A model generated the notes under the pieces. The model was given only the letters and a program-made list of their open reading frames with translations, made no database searches and was not told where the DNA came from. Made by a program: the position numbers and the translations under genes. From Planctomycetota bacterium (GTDB lineage Bacteria > Planctomycetota > J058): 64,000 nt of DNA. This document shows, piece after piece, positions 17,380 through 25,999 of the stretch (positions are counted from its first letter, which is position 1; every line of letters begins with the position of its first letter). The DNA is taken from NCBI GenBank assembly GCA_023954375.1, contig JAMLIC010000019.1:84739-148738 (forward strand). Direction: 5' to 3'.

Positions 17380-18741
17380 TCACGCCACCGGCCGGAAGCG
17401 CGCCGTGAAGTGGCGCAGGGCCGGCGGGGCCTCGACGAGCTCGAACCCGCCGAGCGCGTCGGCCTGCGCGCGCACCTCGGCGACGACCTCGACGACGTAG
17501 TCGATGTGCGACTGCGTGTAGGTGCGCCGCGGGATCGCCAGGCGCACGAGCTCCATGGTCGCCGCCGCGCCGAGCATGACCGAGCCGATCTCGCACGAGC
17601 GCACCCCGCCCTGCTCGTAGAGGGCGCACGCCAGCGCCTGGCCGGGGAAGCGCCCGCGCGGGATGTGCGGGCAGACGCTGGTCGCGTCGATGTAGATCGC
17701 GTGCCCCCCGGGCGGGCGCACGATCGACACGCCGGCCTCGAGCAGGCGCTCGCCCAGGTACTCGACCGAGCGCACGCGGTAGCGCAGGTAGTCCTCGTCC
17801 ACGACCTCCCGGAAGCCCACCGCCATGGCCTCGAGGTCGCGCCCGGCCAGCCCGCCGTAGGTGACGAAGCCCTCGGTGAGGATCAGGAGCTCGCTCGCCC
17901 GCTGGAGCAGGGCCGGGTCGCGCAGGAGGAGGACGCCGCCCGTGTTCACCAGGCCGTCCTTCTTGGCCGAGATCGTGGCGCCACAGGCGAGGTCGAACAT
18001 GTCGCGCACGATCGCCGCCACCGGGCGGTCGCCCTGCCCCGGCTCGCGCTGCTTGATCAGCCAGGCGTTCTCGGCGAAGCGGCAGGCGTCGAGGAACAGC
18101 GGCTTGCCGAACCGGTCGCACAGGGCGCGCACGGCGCGCAGGTTGGCCAGCGACACCGGCTGGCCGCCGTTCGTGTTGCAGGTGACGGTCACCATGACGA
18201 ACGGCACGTCGGCCGCGCGCTCGCGCAGGAGGCCCTCGAGCCGGGCGACGTCGAGGTCGCCCTTGAAGGGCGCGACCGCCGACGGCTGGCGGCCCACGTC
18301 GGTGAGGAGGTCGAGGGCCTCGGCGCCGTGGTGCTCGACGTTCGCCCGCGTCGTGTCGAAGTGCGCGTTGTTGGGCACGACCTTGCCCCGCCCCGCGTCG
18401 CCGCGGCCGAGGAGGAGCTCGCACAGGAGCCGCTCGCTGGCGCGCCCCTGGTGCGTGGGGAGGACGCCCGTGAAGCCGGTGAGCCCCTGCACCGCCTCGA
18501 GGAAGCGGTAGAAGCTCGGCGCCCCGGCGTAGGACTCGTCGCCGCGCATGACGCCCGCCCACTGCTCGCTCGACATGGCGCCGGTGCCGGAGTCCGTGAG
18601 CAGGTCGATGATCACCCGCTCGGCGGGGAGGCGGAACAGGTTCCAGCCGGCCTCCGCGAGCCAGGCGCGCCGCTCGGCCGGCGTGCTCATGCGGAGCGGC
18701 TCGACGGACTTGATGCGGAACGGCTCGATGATCGTCTTCAC
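17380..18741 (-). CDS. tnaA: Tryptophanase (PLP-dependent beta-eliminating lyase)
   Basis: 453 residues from GTG 18741 with GGGAG upstream. The enzyme would split tryptophan into indole, pyruvate and ammonia. SDSGTG-type start (LLTDSGTGAMSSEQWAG), PTHQGRASE and the PLP-lysine segment SAKKDGLVNTGG are family signatures, as is the ending ALRHFTARF. Tyrosine phenol-lyase is the close alternative; GTGAM rather than GTNAM and the overall wording favour tryptophanase. It is the second gene of a two-gene operon, 11 nt behind a radical SAM gene. No tnaC-like leader peptide is seen. Confidence 0.8.
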   Translation of the reverse strand: MKTIIEPFRIKSVEPLRMSTPAERRAWLAEAGWNLFRLPAERVIIDLLTDSGTGAMSSEQWAGVMRGDESYAGAPSFYRFLEAVQGLTGFTGVLPTHQGRASERLLCELLLGRGDAGRGKVVPNNAHFDTTRANVEHHGAEALDLLTDVGRQPSAVAPFKGDLDVARLEGLLRERAADVPFVMVTVTCNTNGGQPVSLANLRAVRALCDRFGKPLFLDACRFAENAWLIKQREPGQGDRPVAAIVRDMFDLACGATISAKKDGLVNTGGVLLLRDPALLQRASELLILTEGFVTYGGLAGRDLEAMAVGFREVVDEDYLRYRVRSVEYLGERLLEAGVSIVRPPGGHAIYIDATSVCPHIPRGRFPGQALACALYEQGGVRSCEIGSVMLGAAATMELVRLAIPRRTYTQSHIDYVVEVVAEVRAQADALGGFELVEAPPALRHFTARFRPVA

Positions 18742-18752
18742 GCGGGCTCCCG

Positions 18753-19970
18753 TCAGTACACGAAGCGCTCGAGGTCGTAGCGCGACACGCGCCACCGGCC
18801 CCCGGAGAGGGCCGCGCGCAGGCGGTCCGCCTGCGCCTCCTGCTCGTCGGGCGCCAGCGCACGGACGCCCGCGCGCGCGGCCCGGCGGGCGTACTCGCTG
18901 GCCGCGTCGACCACCAGCGGCGAGAGGAGCACGAGGTCGCGCGGCCCCAGGCGCATGTCGCGGACGACCTGCGCCGTGTCCTCGACGTGGGCGCGGTCGA
19001 ACTCCCGCCCGCCGGCCCCGACGAGCACCGTCACGCCGACGTCCAGGCCGGCCCGCCGCGCGCGGTCGACGAGCCCCATGACCGCCTCGGGGACCACGGG
19101 CTTCCTCAGCCACGCCAGGAGCGGCGGGTGGCCGCTCTCGAGGCCGACGGTGAGGCGCCTGAGGCCGGCGTCGCGCAAGGCGCGCAGCTCGTCCGCAGTG
19201 CGCCCCCGCCCCGAGAACACGTCGACGAACGCGTCGACCCCGCCGCGCGCCGCCTCGGGGAAGCGCGCCCGCAGGGCGCCGAGCGCCTGCAGGAGCGACG
19301 GCATGGGGGCGAGGAGCGCGTTGGCGTCCCCCAGGAACAGGCGCGCGCGCAGGGCCGCCCCCTGCCCCAGGAGGGCGGCGACGTCCTCGAGGTGGGCGGC
19401 GAAGGCGGCGGGTGGCTTGATACGGAAGGGGACGCCCGCGTAGAGCGTGCAGAAGGAGCAGCGGCCGTAGCTGCACCCCTCCGTGAGCTGGGCCACGAGC
19501 GCCTGCGCGCAGTCGGGGGGCAGGACGCGCACCGGGCGGTAGACGCGGGCGAAGGCGGCCCGCTCGTCCTCGGGCCGCGCGGCGCGGTCGGCGGCGCGCC
19601 GGAGGAGGTCGGCGACCCGCGCGCGCTCGGCGTCGGGCGGGGCCTCGTGATCGAGCTGGAGCGGCACCGCGCCGCGGGCCAGGTCCTCGGCCACGACGCG
19701 CAGGGCGCCGGCCGCCGCGGCCAGCACGGCGTCGCCCTCCGCGGGCGGGAGACGCCGCGCCGCGCCGCGCAGGCCCGGGGTCCGGGCGACGACCGTCGCG
19801 TCGAGGCCGACCCGGTGGTGCAGCCCGTCGACGTGGCCCGCCAGCAGCCGGCCCTCGACGTCCACCACCCAGTGCAGCGCCTCGTCGGGCGTGCACAGGT
19901 GGACGGTCCAGCGCCCGGCGCGGACGACGCAGCCGGGCGGCGCGGCGCGCGCGTTGCTCGCTCCCGTCAA
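18753..19970 (-). CDS. Radical SAM protein (RCSFC type)
   Basis: 405 residues if the TTG at 19970 is the start. The [4Fe-4S] motif GCSYGRCSFC (C-x4-C-x2-C) lies near residue 165, followed by FLGDANALL and GLESGHPPLL elements of the radical SAM barrel. An N-terminal region of ~150 residues has no recognised fold. This subfamily is common but its substrates are mostly unknown. It precedes tryptophanase by 11 nt, so a role in tryptophan or indole chemistry is possible but unproven. The start lies only 23 nt from the divergent gene at 19994, so the true start may be further downstream. Confidence 0.7.
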   Translation of the reverse strand: MTGASNARAAPPGCVVRAGRWTVHLCTPDEALHWVVDVEGRLLAGHVDGLHHRVGLDATVVARTPGLRGAARRLPPAEGDAVLAAAAGALRVVAEDLARGAVPLQLDHEAPPDAERARVADLLRRAADRAARPEDERAAFARVYRPVRVLPPDCAQALVAQLTEGCSYGRCSFCTLYAGVPFRIKPPAAFAAHLEDVAALLGQGAALRARLFLGDANALLAPMPSLLQALGALRARFPEAARGGVDAFVDVFSGRGRTADELRALRDAGLRRLTVGLESGHPPLLAWLRKPVVPEAVMGLVDRARRAGLDVGVTVLVGAGGREFDRAHVEDTAQVVRDMRLGPRDLVLLSPLVVDAASEYARRAARAGVRALAPDEQEAQADRLRAALSGGRWRVSRYDLERFVY

Positions 19971-19993
19971 GGGACCCCCCGGAGGACCACGCC

Positions 19994-20779
19994 ATGCCCC
20001 GCCCGCAGCCGATCCCGCTCCAGTCCGACTGGGCCTACGGGCCGGTCCCCTCCCGGCGGTTCGGGCGCTCCCTGGGGGTGAACCTGCTCCCGCGCGACCG
20101 CAAGGTCTGCACCTACGACTGCGTGTACTGCCAGTACGACGCCACGCCCGGCGCCGCGAAGGGCGACCTGCCTGCCCCCGCCGAGGTGCTCGCCGCCGTC
20201 GAGGAGGCCCTGCGCCGCGACCCCGGCTGCGACGCGATCACGCTGGCGGGCAACGGCGAGCCGACCCTGCACCCGGCCTTCGACGAGGTGGTGGCCGGGC
20301 TGGCCGCCCTGCGCGACGCCCTCGCCCCCTGCGCCGCGCTCGTGCTCCTCTCGAACGGCGCGCGCCTGGACGCCCCGGCGGTGCGCGAGGCGCTGGCGCG
20401 GATCGACCTGCCCTTCTTCAAGCTCGACGCGGGCGACCCCGCCACCCTGCGCGCCGTCGACCGCCCGCGCGTCCGCGCCGCCCTGCCGCGCCTGCTCGCG
20501 GGCCTGCGCCGGCTGGGCCCCGGGCGGTTCCTCCTGCAGGCCATGTTCGTGCAGGGCGCGGCGGACAACACGACCGCGCCCGCCGTGGCCGGCTGGCTCG
20601 AGACCGTGGCCTCGCTCCGGCCAGCCGGCGTGCACGTGACCACGGTCGACCGCGGGACCACCCTGCCGGGCGTCCTGCCCGCGCCGCGCGAGCGCCTCGA
20701 GGCCCTCGGCCGCGCCGTCCGCGCGCGCGGGGTCCCGGCCGGGGTCTTCCCCTGCGAGGACGAGGCCCGCTTCGCCTGA
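19994..20779 (+). CDS. Radical SAM protein of the COG0731 type
   Basis: 261 residues from ATG 19994 behind GGAGG. The family-typical opening YGPVPSRRFGRSLGVNLLP is followed by CTYDCVYC, which binds the cluster, and LAGNGEPTLHP, the SAM-binding GEP-like strand. Proteins of this kind are annotated as wyosine-related or plain radical SAM; the real reaction is not known in bacteria. It is divergent from the radical SAM-tryptophanase operon with a 23-nt gap, so their promoters must overlap coding sequence. Confidence 0.75.
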   Translation: MPRPQPIPLQSDWAYGPVPSRRFGRSLGVNLLPRDRKVCTYDCVYCQYDATPGAAKGDLPAPAEVLAAVEEALRRDPGCDAITLAGNGEPTLHPAFDEVVAGLAALRDALAPCAALVLLSNGARLDAPAVREALARIDLPFFKLDAGDPATLRAVDRPRVRAALPRLLAGLRRLGPGRFLLQAMFVQGAADNTTAPAVAGWLETVASLRPAGVHVTTVDRGTTLPGVLPAPRERLEALGRAVRARGVPAGVFPCEDEARFA

Positions 20780-20913
20780 CGACCGTCTCACGCGCATGAC
20801 GCTCCCCGCCGCCCGCGGTCACGCGGGCGTGACGCCGCCGCCGCCCTGGCGGAGGCTGCGGCGACGCCGGGTGGAGGCACCGCATTTGCCGGGCCGAGCG
20901 CCCGGAGGCCCCC

Positions 20914-21855
20914 ATGCGCGACGACCCGGGACCGGACGACGCGCTGGCGGACGACGAGGAGGTGGCGCGCCGCCTCGAGTTCCTGCGCTTCACGCCGGAC
21001 GACGCGGCGCGGCTGCGCGCCCACCTGCCGGCGCTCGAGCCGCACCTGCCCGACGTGGCCGCCGCGCTCTACGAGCACGCGGCGACCGTCCCCCACCTGG
21101 CGCGGATCCTCGAGGGGCACCTGCTCCAGTGCCGCACCCGGCAGGCCGCCTACCTGAAGGAGATGCTCACGGCCCGGGTCGACCGCGTCTACGCGGCGTC
21201 GCGGGCCTGGATCGGGGAGGTCCACCGGCGGGTGGGCCTCGAGCCGCGCTGGTACCTGGCCTCGTTCTCGACCCTGCAGGAGCTGCTCAACGACCGGGTC
21301 GTCGCGGCCCTGCCCGACGACCCGGCCGAGGCCCTGCGCGTGGTCCGGGCCCTCGGCAAGCTGATCTTCTTCGACGCGATCCTGGCCCTCGACGCCTACG
21401 TCGAGGGCCTGCTGGCCGAGCTGCGCGCGCGCGAGGCCGTCCTGCGCGAGCTCTCGGCGCCGGCCGTCCTCGAGGTCCTGCCCGGGGTGCTCGTGGTCCC
21501 CGTCGTCGGCCGCCTCGACGAGGCGGCCGCCCTGGCCCTGCGCGGGGCGCTCCTGCAGGCGCTCACCGCGCGGGAGGCCCGGGCCGTGGTCCTGGACGTG
21601 TCGCGCCTCCCCGCCCTCGACGCGGCCACCGGCCAGCACGCCCGGACCCTCACGGAGGACGCCCGGTCGCTCGGCGCCGTCGCGGTCGTCGCGGGTGTCT
21701 CGCGGGCGGTCGCCCGGGAGCTGGTCCGTCTCGGCGTCGACCTCGGGGTCCCCTGTCGCGCCCGCCTGGCCGACGCGGTGGAGGAGGCCCGGCGGCGCGT
21801 GCGGGCGCGCGCCTGCGCCGCGGGCGGGCGGGGGCTTGGCAAGCCCGCCCAATAA
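20914..21855 (+). CDS. Globin-coupled sensor with C-terminal STAS domain (RsbR-like)
   Basis: 313 residues from ATG 20914 with GGAGG upstream. An N-terminal protoglobin/globin-coupled sensor domain (about 20-170) has H104 in IGEVHRRVGL, the expected proximal heme ligand. The C-terminal STAS domain (about 180-290; VVGRLDEAAA, VVLDVSRLPALD, VVAGVSRAVA, LVRLGVDL) is like that of stressosome RsbR proteins. Oxygen, NO or CO at the heme would alter a STAS-based protein complex. The Thr that RsbR proteins carry after the Asp in the VxDT segment appears replaced (LDAAT), so kinase control may differ. It lies directly upstream of the oxygen-sensitive benzoyl-CoA operon and in the same direction, which suggests it sets that operon's expression; this is inference. 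Confidence 0.8.
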   Translation: MRDDPGPDDALADDEEVARRLEFLRFTPDDAARLRAHLPALEPHLPDVAAALYEHAATVPHLARILEGHLLQCRTRQAAYLKEMLTARVDRVYAASRAWIGEVHRRVGLEPRWYLASFSTLQELLNDRVVAALPDDPAEALRVVRALGKLIFFDAILALDAYVEGLLAELRAREAVLRELSAPAVLEVLPGVLVVPVVGRLDEAAALALRGALLQALTAREARAVVLDVSRLPALDAATGQHARTLTEDARSLGAVAVVAGVSRAVARELVRLGVDLGVPCRARLADAVEEARRRVRARACAAGGRGLGKPAQ

Positions 21856-21864
21856 TGGTATTCT
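21836..21864 (+). promoter_or_regulatory. Promoter of the benzoyl-CoA operon, TTGGCA-N17-TATTCT
   Basis: TTGGCA (21836-21841) and TATTCT (21859-21864) are 17 nt apart; the -35 overlaps the last codons of the globin-STAS gene. The segment 21851-21876 is strikingly AT-rich for this genome. Transcription should start near 21871, ~20 nt before the GTG at 21890, with GGAGG in between. No sigma-54 -24/-12 pair fits. Confidence 0.75.
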
Positions 21865-21889
21865 TTTACTGTTTTGCTCCGGAGGCGCG

Positions 21890-22975
21890 GTGGGCACGAG
21901 CACGGCGGTCGCGGTCGAGGGCTGGGCCATGCGGGCGCGCGGCGCGCCCCTGGAGCCGTTCACGTACGAGGCCGTCCCCGGCCCGGGCCAGGCGCTCGTC
22001 GAGGTGGCCGCCTGCGGCGTGTGCCACACGGACCTGTCGTTCCTCGACGACGGGGTGCCCGTCCGGCACCCCCTCCCGCTCGTCCTCGGCCACGAGGTGA
22101 GCGGCCGGGTCGTGGCCCTGGGGGACGGCGCCGCGCCGGGCCTCCTCGGCCGGAGCGTCGTCGTCCCGGCGGTGATCCCCTGCGGCGGGTGCGGCGCCTG
22201 CTTCAAGGGCCGCGGGTCGACCTGCCAGCGCCAGGTCTTCCCGGGCAACGACGGCCACGGCGGCTTCGCCACGCACCTGCTCGTCCCGGCCCACGGGCTG
22301 TGCCGGGTCGACCTGCCGTTCGAGTCGGACGACCTGCGCCGCCTGGCGGTCGTGGCCGACGCCGTGTCGACGGCCTTCGAGGCGGTCCGCCGGAGCGACC
22401 TCTCGCCCGGCGACCTGGCCGTGTTCGTCGGCGCCGGGGGCGTCGGCGGCTTCGGCGTGCAGGTGGCGCGCGCGCTCGGCGCGCGCGCCCTGGCGATCGA
22501 CGTCGACCCCCGACGGCTGGAGCTCATGACCGAGCACGGCGCCGAGTGGACGCTCGACGCCCGCGGCCTCTCCGCCGCCGAGGTCAAGGCGCGCGCCCGC
22601 GCCCTGGCGAAGCAGGCCGGCCTCTCGCCGGCCGGCTGGCGCGTGTTCGAGACGTCCGGCACGCGCGCCGGCCAGGAGGCGGCCTTCGCGCTGCTCGGCC
22701 CGGCCGCGCACCTCGCCGTCGTCGGCTACCACGCGGGCGACGTCACGGTGCGCCTCTCGAACCTCATGGCCTTCGACGCGCGCGCCGAGGGCGTGTGGGG
22801 CTGCCCGCCCGCCCGCTACCCGCAGGTGCTCGACCTCGTGCTCTCGGGCCGCGTGAAGGTGGCGCCCTTCGTCGAGCTCTTCCCCCTCGCGCAGGTGAAC
22901 CAGGTCCTCGACCGCCTCCGGCGCAAGGACCTCGACCGGAGGCCGGTGCTCGTCCCGGCAGGAGCGTCCGCGTGA
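21890..22975 (+). CDS. had: 6-hydroxycyclohex-1-ene-1-carbonyl-CoA dehydrogenase
   Basis: 361 residues from GTG 21890, GGAGG at 4 nt. It is a zinc-type medium-chain alcohol dehydrogenase: catalytic-zinc ligands in ACGVCHTDLS and GHEVSG, structural-zinc cysteines in CGGCGACFKG, NAD loop VGAGGVGGFG near residue 185. In the benzoyl-CoA pathway Had oxidises 6-hydroxycyclohex-1-ene-1-carbonyl-CoA to the 6-oxo compound with NAD. The MDR fold alone would not give this name; the assignment rests on its position before oah, dch and bcr and on a length close to the Thauera enzyme (about 368). It is the first gene of the operon and its TGA overlaps the GTG of oah. Confidence 0.85.
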   Translation: MGTSTAVAVEGWAMRARGAPLEPFTYEAVPGPGQALVEVAACGVCHTDLSFLDDGVPVRHPLPLVLGHEVSGRVVALGDGAAPGLLGRSVVVPAVIPCGGCGACFKGRGSTCQRQVFPGNDGHGGFATHLLVPAHGLCRVDLPFESDDLRRLAVVADAVSTAFEAVRRSDLSPGDLAVFVGAGGVGGFGVQVARALGARALAIDVDPRRLELMTEHGAEWTLDARGLSAAEVKARARALAKQAGLSPAGWRVFETSGTRAGQEAAFALLGPAAHLAVVGYHAGDVTVRLSNLMAFDARAEGVWGCPPARYPQVLDLVLSGRVKVAPFVELFPLAQVNQVLDRLRRKDLDRRPVLVPAGASA

Positions 22976-24075
22976 ACGACCTCGTCAGCCACGAGCTGCC
23001 CTGCACGGCCACGTCCGGCCAGGTGCGCTACGAGACCCGCCCGGTGCGCGACGGGTCCGGCGCGACCGTCGACGGCCTGCACGCGGTGTGGCTCACCCTC
23101 GACAACCCGCGGCAGCTCAACTCCTACACGACCGACATGGTCAAGGACGTGATCCTCGGCCTGCGGCGGGCGTCGTGCGACCGGCGCGCCGTGGCCGTCG
23201 TGTTCACCGGAGCGGGCGACCAGGCCTTCTGCACGGGCGGCAACACGAAGGAGTACGCCGAGTACTACGCCGGGCGGCCGGAGGAGTACCGGCAGTACAT
23301 GCGCCTGTTCAACGACATGGTCAGCGCGGTCCTCGCCTGCGACAAGCCGGTGATCTGCCGCGCCAACGGCATGCGGATCGGCGGCGGGCAGGAGCTCGGC
23401 ATGGCCTGCGACTACACGATCGCGCAGGACCTGGCCCGCTTCGGCCAGGCGGGGCCGCGCCACGGCTCGGCCCCCGACGGCGGGGCGACCGACTTCCTGC
23501 CGCTCTTCGTGGGGATCGAGCACGCCACGCTCTCCTGCACCGCCTGCGAGCCGTGGAGCGCCCACAAGGCGCACCGGCTGGGCCTGCTCACCGAGGTCGT
23601 CTCCTGCGTGGTCGTCGACGGGCGGGTGGTCCCGAACCCCCTCGTGATCACCGACCGCTGGGTCGACCCGACGACGGGCCAGCTCGTGTGGGGCGAGCCG
23701 AAGCAGGGCGAGGCGCGGGAGGAGGGCAAGGCGCTGCTGGCCCGCGGGGCGGTCGACCTGTCGCGGCTCGACGAGGCCGTCGACCGGCTGCTGACGAAGC
23801 TCCTCGAGACCTTCCCGGGCTGCCTGACGCGCACGCTCGAGTCGCTGCGCAAGCACAAGCTCCAGCACTGGGACCGGAACCGCGAGTCGAGCCGCGCCTG
23901 GCTGGCGCTCAACATGCTCTCCGAGGCGCACGCCGGCTTCCGCGCCTTCAACGAGGGTCCGAAGGGGCGCCGCGAGGTGGACTTCGCCCTCCTGCGCCGC
24001 CGGATCGCCGAGGGGCGACCGTTCGACCAGGCGCTGATCGACGAGGTCCAGCCCGCGCCCGCGAGCGTCCCGTGA
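22972..24075 (+). CDS. oah: 6-oxocyclohex-1-ene-1-carbonyl-CoA hydrolase
   Basis: 367 residues from GTG 22972 (4-nt overlap with had). A crotonase-fold protein with an oxyanion-hole region at DQAFCTGGNTKEYAEYY and a second one at GMRIGGGQELGMACDY. The long C-terminal part and these segments are typical of Oah/BamA, the enzyme that adds water and hydrolytically opens the alicyclic ring to give 3-hydroxypimelyl-CoA. Ordinary enoyl-CoA hydratases are ~260 residues, so the length is diagnostic. Oah/BamA is widely used as a marker gene for anaerobic benzoyl-CoA degradation. Confidence 0.92.
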   Translation: MNDLVSHELPCTATSGQVRYETRPVRDGSGATVDGLHAVWLTLDNPRQLNSYTTDMVKDVILGLRRASCDRRAVAVVFTGAGDQAFCTGGNTKEYAEYYAGRPEEYRQYMRLFNDMVSAVLACDKPVICRANGMRIGGGQELGMACDYTIAQDLARFGQAGPRHGSAPDGGATDFLPLFVGIEHATLSCTACEPWSAHKAHRLGLLTEVVSCVVVDGRVVPNPLVITDRWVDPTTGQLVWGEPKQGEAREEGKALLARGAVDLSRLDEAVDRLLTKLLETFPGCLTRTLESLRKHKLQHWDRNRESSRAWLALNMLSEAHAGFRAFNEGPKGRREVDFALLRRRIAEGRPFDQALIDEVQPAPASVP

Positions 24076-24833
24076 GCCGCCCCGTCCGCGCCGCGCTCGA
24101 GGAGGAGGGCGGGCTCCTGCGCCTGGTCCTCGACCGGCCCAAGGGCAACGTCCTCGACCGGGAGATGCTCGAGGCCCTGCGCGAGGAGGCGCGCGCGGCC
24201 GGCCCCGCCGTGAAGGCGCTGCTCCTCGAGGGCGAGGGGCGCCACTTCAGCTTCGGCGCCTCGGTGGACGAGCACCGGCCGGAGGTGGTCGGCGCCCTGC
24301 TCCCCGCGTTCCACGGGCTGTTCCTCGACCTGGCCGCCTCGGGCAAGGTCCTCCTGGCCGCCGTGCGCGGCCAGTGCCTCGGCGGCGGCCTCGAGGTGGC
24401 GGCCTTCTGCCAGCGCCTGGTCGCCGCCCCGGACGCGACGCTCGGCCAGCCCGAGGTCAAGCTGGGCGTGTTCGCGCCGGTCGCCTCGCTGGTCCTGCCC
24501 CTGCGCCTGGGCCAGGCGCGCGCCGACGACCTGCTCCTCACCGGCCGCTCGGTCGGCGCCGCCGAGGCGCTCGCGCTCGGCCTCGTCGACGAGGTCGCGC
24601 CCGATCCGGCCGAGGCGGCGCGCGCCTGGTACCGCCAGCACCTCGCGCCGCGCTCGGCCGCGGGGCTCCGCCACGCGGTCCTCGCCGCGCGCCACCGGCT
24701 GCACCGGGCGCTCACCGACGACCTGCCCTGGCTCGAGCGGCAGTACCTGGAGGAGCTGATGTCCACGGCCGACGCCCGCGAGGGGATCTCGGCGTTCCTG
24801 GAGAAGAGGGCCCCGGCATGGTCACACCGCTAG
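24072..24833 (+). CDS. dch: Cyclohexa-1,5-diene-1-carbonyl-CoA hydratase
   Basis: 253 residues from GTG 24072 (4-nt overlap with oah). A standard-length crotonase protein with oxyanion-hole elements FSFGASVDEH and QCLGGGLEVAAFC. Dch adds water to the dienoyl-CoA made by benzoyl-CoA reductase, giving 6-hydroxycyclohex-1-ene-1-carbonyl-CoA for Had. General enoyl-CoA hydratases look similar; the place between oah and bcrC fixes the role. Its 3' end overlaps bcrC by 16 nt. Confidence 0.85.
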   Translation: MSRPVRAALEEEGGLLRLVLDRPKGNVLDREMLEALREEARAAGPAVKALLLEGEGRHFSFGASVDEHRPEVVGALLPAFHGLFLDLAASGKVLLAAVRGQCLGGGLEVAAFCQRLVAAPDATLGQPEVKLGVFAPVASLVLPLRLGQARADDLLLTGRSVGAAEALALGLVDEVAPDPAEAARAWYRQHLAPRSAAGLRHAVLAARHRLHRALTDDLPWLERQYLEELMSTADAREGISAFLEKRAPAWSHR

Positions 24834-25999
24834 ACGCCCTGGTCGAGCAGGCCCGCGCGCTCGCCGACGACCTGCGCCTCGACGCCGTGCGCCGCTGGAA
24901 GGCCGAGGCGCCGGGCCGCTTCGCGATCGGCTGCCTGCCGGTCTGGACCCCGCGCGAGCTGATCCACGCCGCGGGCGGCCTGCCGGTCGGCGTGCGCGGC
25001 GGCGGCGACGCCGTCGAGGTCGTCCGCGGCGACGCCTACTTCCAGAGCTACATCTGCCAGCTCCCGCGCAGCACGCTCGAGCTGGCCCTCGACGGCTCCC
25101 TCGACCCGCTCGACGGCGTGATCTTCCCGTCGACCTGCGACGTGATCCGCAACCTCTCGGGCATGTGGCAGCTCCTCTTCCCCGACAAGCTCGTCCGCTA
25201 CCTGGACGTCCCCCAGAGCCTCCGGCCGGAGCTGGGCGGCGCGTTCTTCGCGCGCGAGCTGAAGGAGCTCCTGCACGACCTCCAGCGGCTGGGCGGCCGC
25301 CCGGTCACAGACGAGGCGCTCTGGGCCTCGATCGCGGCCTACGACGCCCACCGCCAGGCGCTGGAGGAGGTCTACGCCCTGCGCGCGGCGCAGCCCTGGC
25401 TCGTGCCCACGTCGGAGCTCTACCTGGTCCTGCGGGCCGGCGACGTCCTGCCGGTCGAGGCCCACACGGCCATGCTCCGCGACTACCGCGCGCTGGCCGC
25501 GGCGTCGGGGCGCCCGGTCGAGGACCAGGCGCGCGTGGCCCTCACCGGCTGCTTCTGCGAGCGGCCGCCGCTGGGGCTGATCCAGACGATCGAGCGCTCC
25601 GGCTGCGCGATCGTCGAGGACGACCTGGCGCTCGGGCAGCGCTTCGTCCGCGGCGACGTGACGCCGTCGGGCGCCGCGGAGGGCCCGCTCGAGGCCCTGG
25701 CGCTGGCGTTCATCGAGCGCGGCCGCGCGGCGCAGACCATGTTCCTGCCCGACCACTGCGCGAAGGGCGCCGCGCTGGTCGACGACGCGCGGCGCGCCGG
25801 CGCCGAGGGGGTGATCTTCGCCGCGGCGAGCTTCTGCGACCCGGCCCTCCTCGACCAGCCCATGACCGCGAAGGCCGTCGAGGCGGCCGGGTTGCCCTCG
25901 ACGTCGTTCAAGTACGCCGAGAACACCGGGCAGTTCCAGTCGATCCGCGAGCAGACCGGCGCCTTCGCCGACACGATCAAGATCTGGAGCGAGGCATGA
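24818..25999 (+). CDS. bcrC: Benzoyl-CoA reductase subunit C
   Basis: 393 residues from ATG 24818, inside the end of dch, with GGAGAAGAGG upstream. It belongs to the HgdB/BcrB-C family of 2-hydroxyacyl-CoA dehydratase-like subunits (IGCLPVWTPRELIHAAGGLPVG; cysteines in YICQLPRS, PSTCDVIRN, SFCDP). BcrB and BcrC form the reductase module that binds benzoyl-CoA and a [4Fe-4S] cluster and receives electrons at very low potential from the BcrAD ATPase. Size fits the Thauera subunit (about 386). Stop and next ATG overlap (ATGA). Confidence 0.9.
   Translation: MVTPLDALVEQARALADDLRLDAVRRWKAEAPGRFAIGCLPVWTPRELIHAAGGLPVGVRGGGDAVEVVRGDAYFQSYICQLPRSTLELALDGSLDPLDGVIFPSTCDVIRNLSGMWQLLFPDKLVRYLDVPQSLRPELGGAFFARELKELLHDLQRLGGRPVTDEALWASIAAYDAHRQALEEVYALRAAQPWLVPTSELYLVLRAGDVLPVEAHTAMLRDYRALAAASGRPVEDQARVALTGCFCERPPLGLIQTIERSGCAIVEDDLALGQRFVRGDVTPSGAAEGPLEALALAFIERGRAAQTMFLPDHCAKGAALVDDARRAGAEGVIFAAASFCDPALLDQPMTAKAVEAAGLPSTSFKYAENTGQFQSIREQTGAFADTIKIWSEA

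Noticed and set aside
17380..18741. Tyrosine phenol-lyase instead of tryptophanase
   Set aside because: The GTGAM segment and the C-terminal wording are closer to tryptophanase, although the two enzymes are near relatives.
24072..24833. General fatty-acid enoyl-CoA hydratase
   Set aside because: Sequence alone would permit it, but its overlap with oah and bcrC in a benzoyl-CoA operon makes Dch far more likely.
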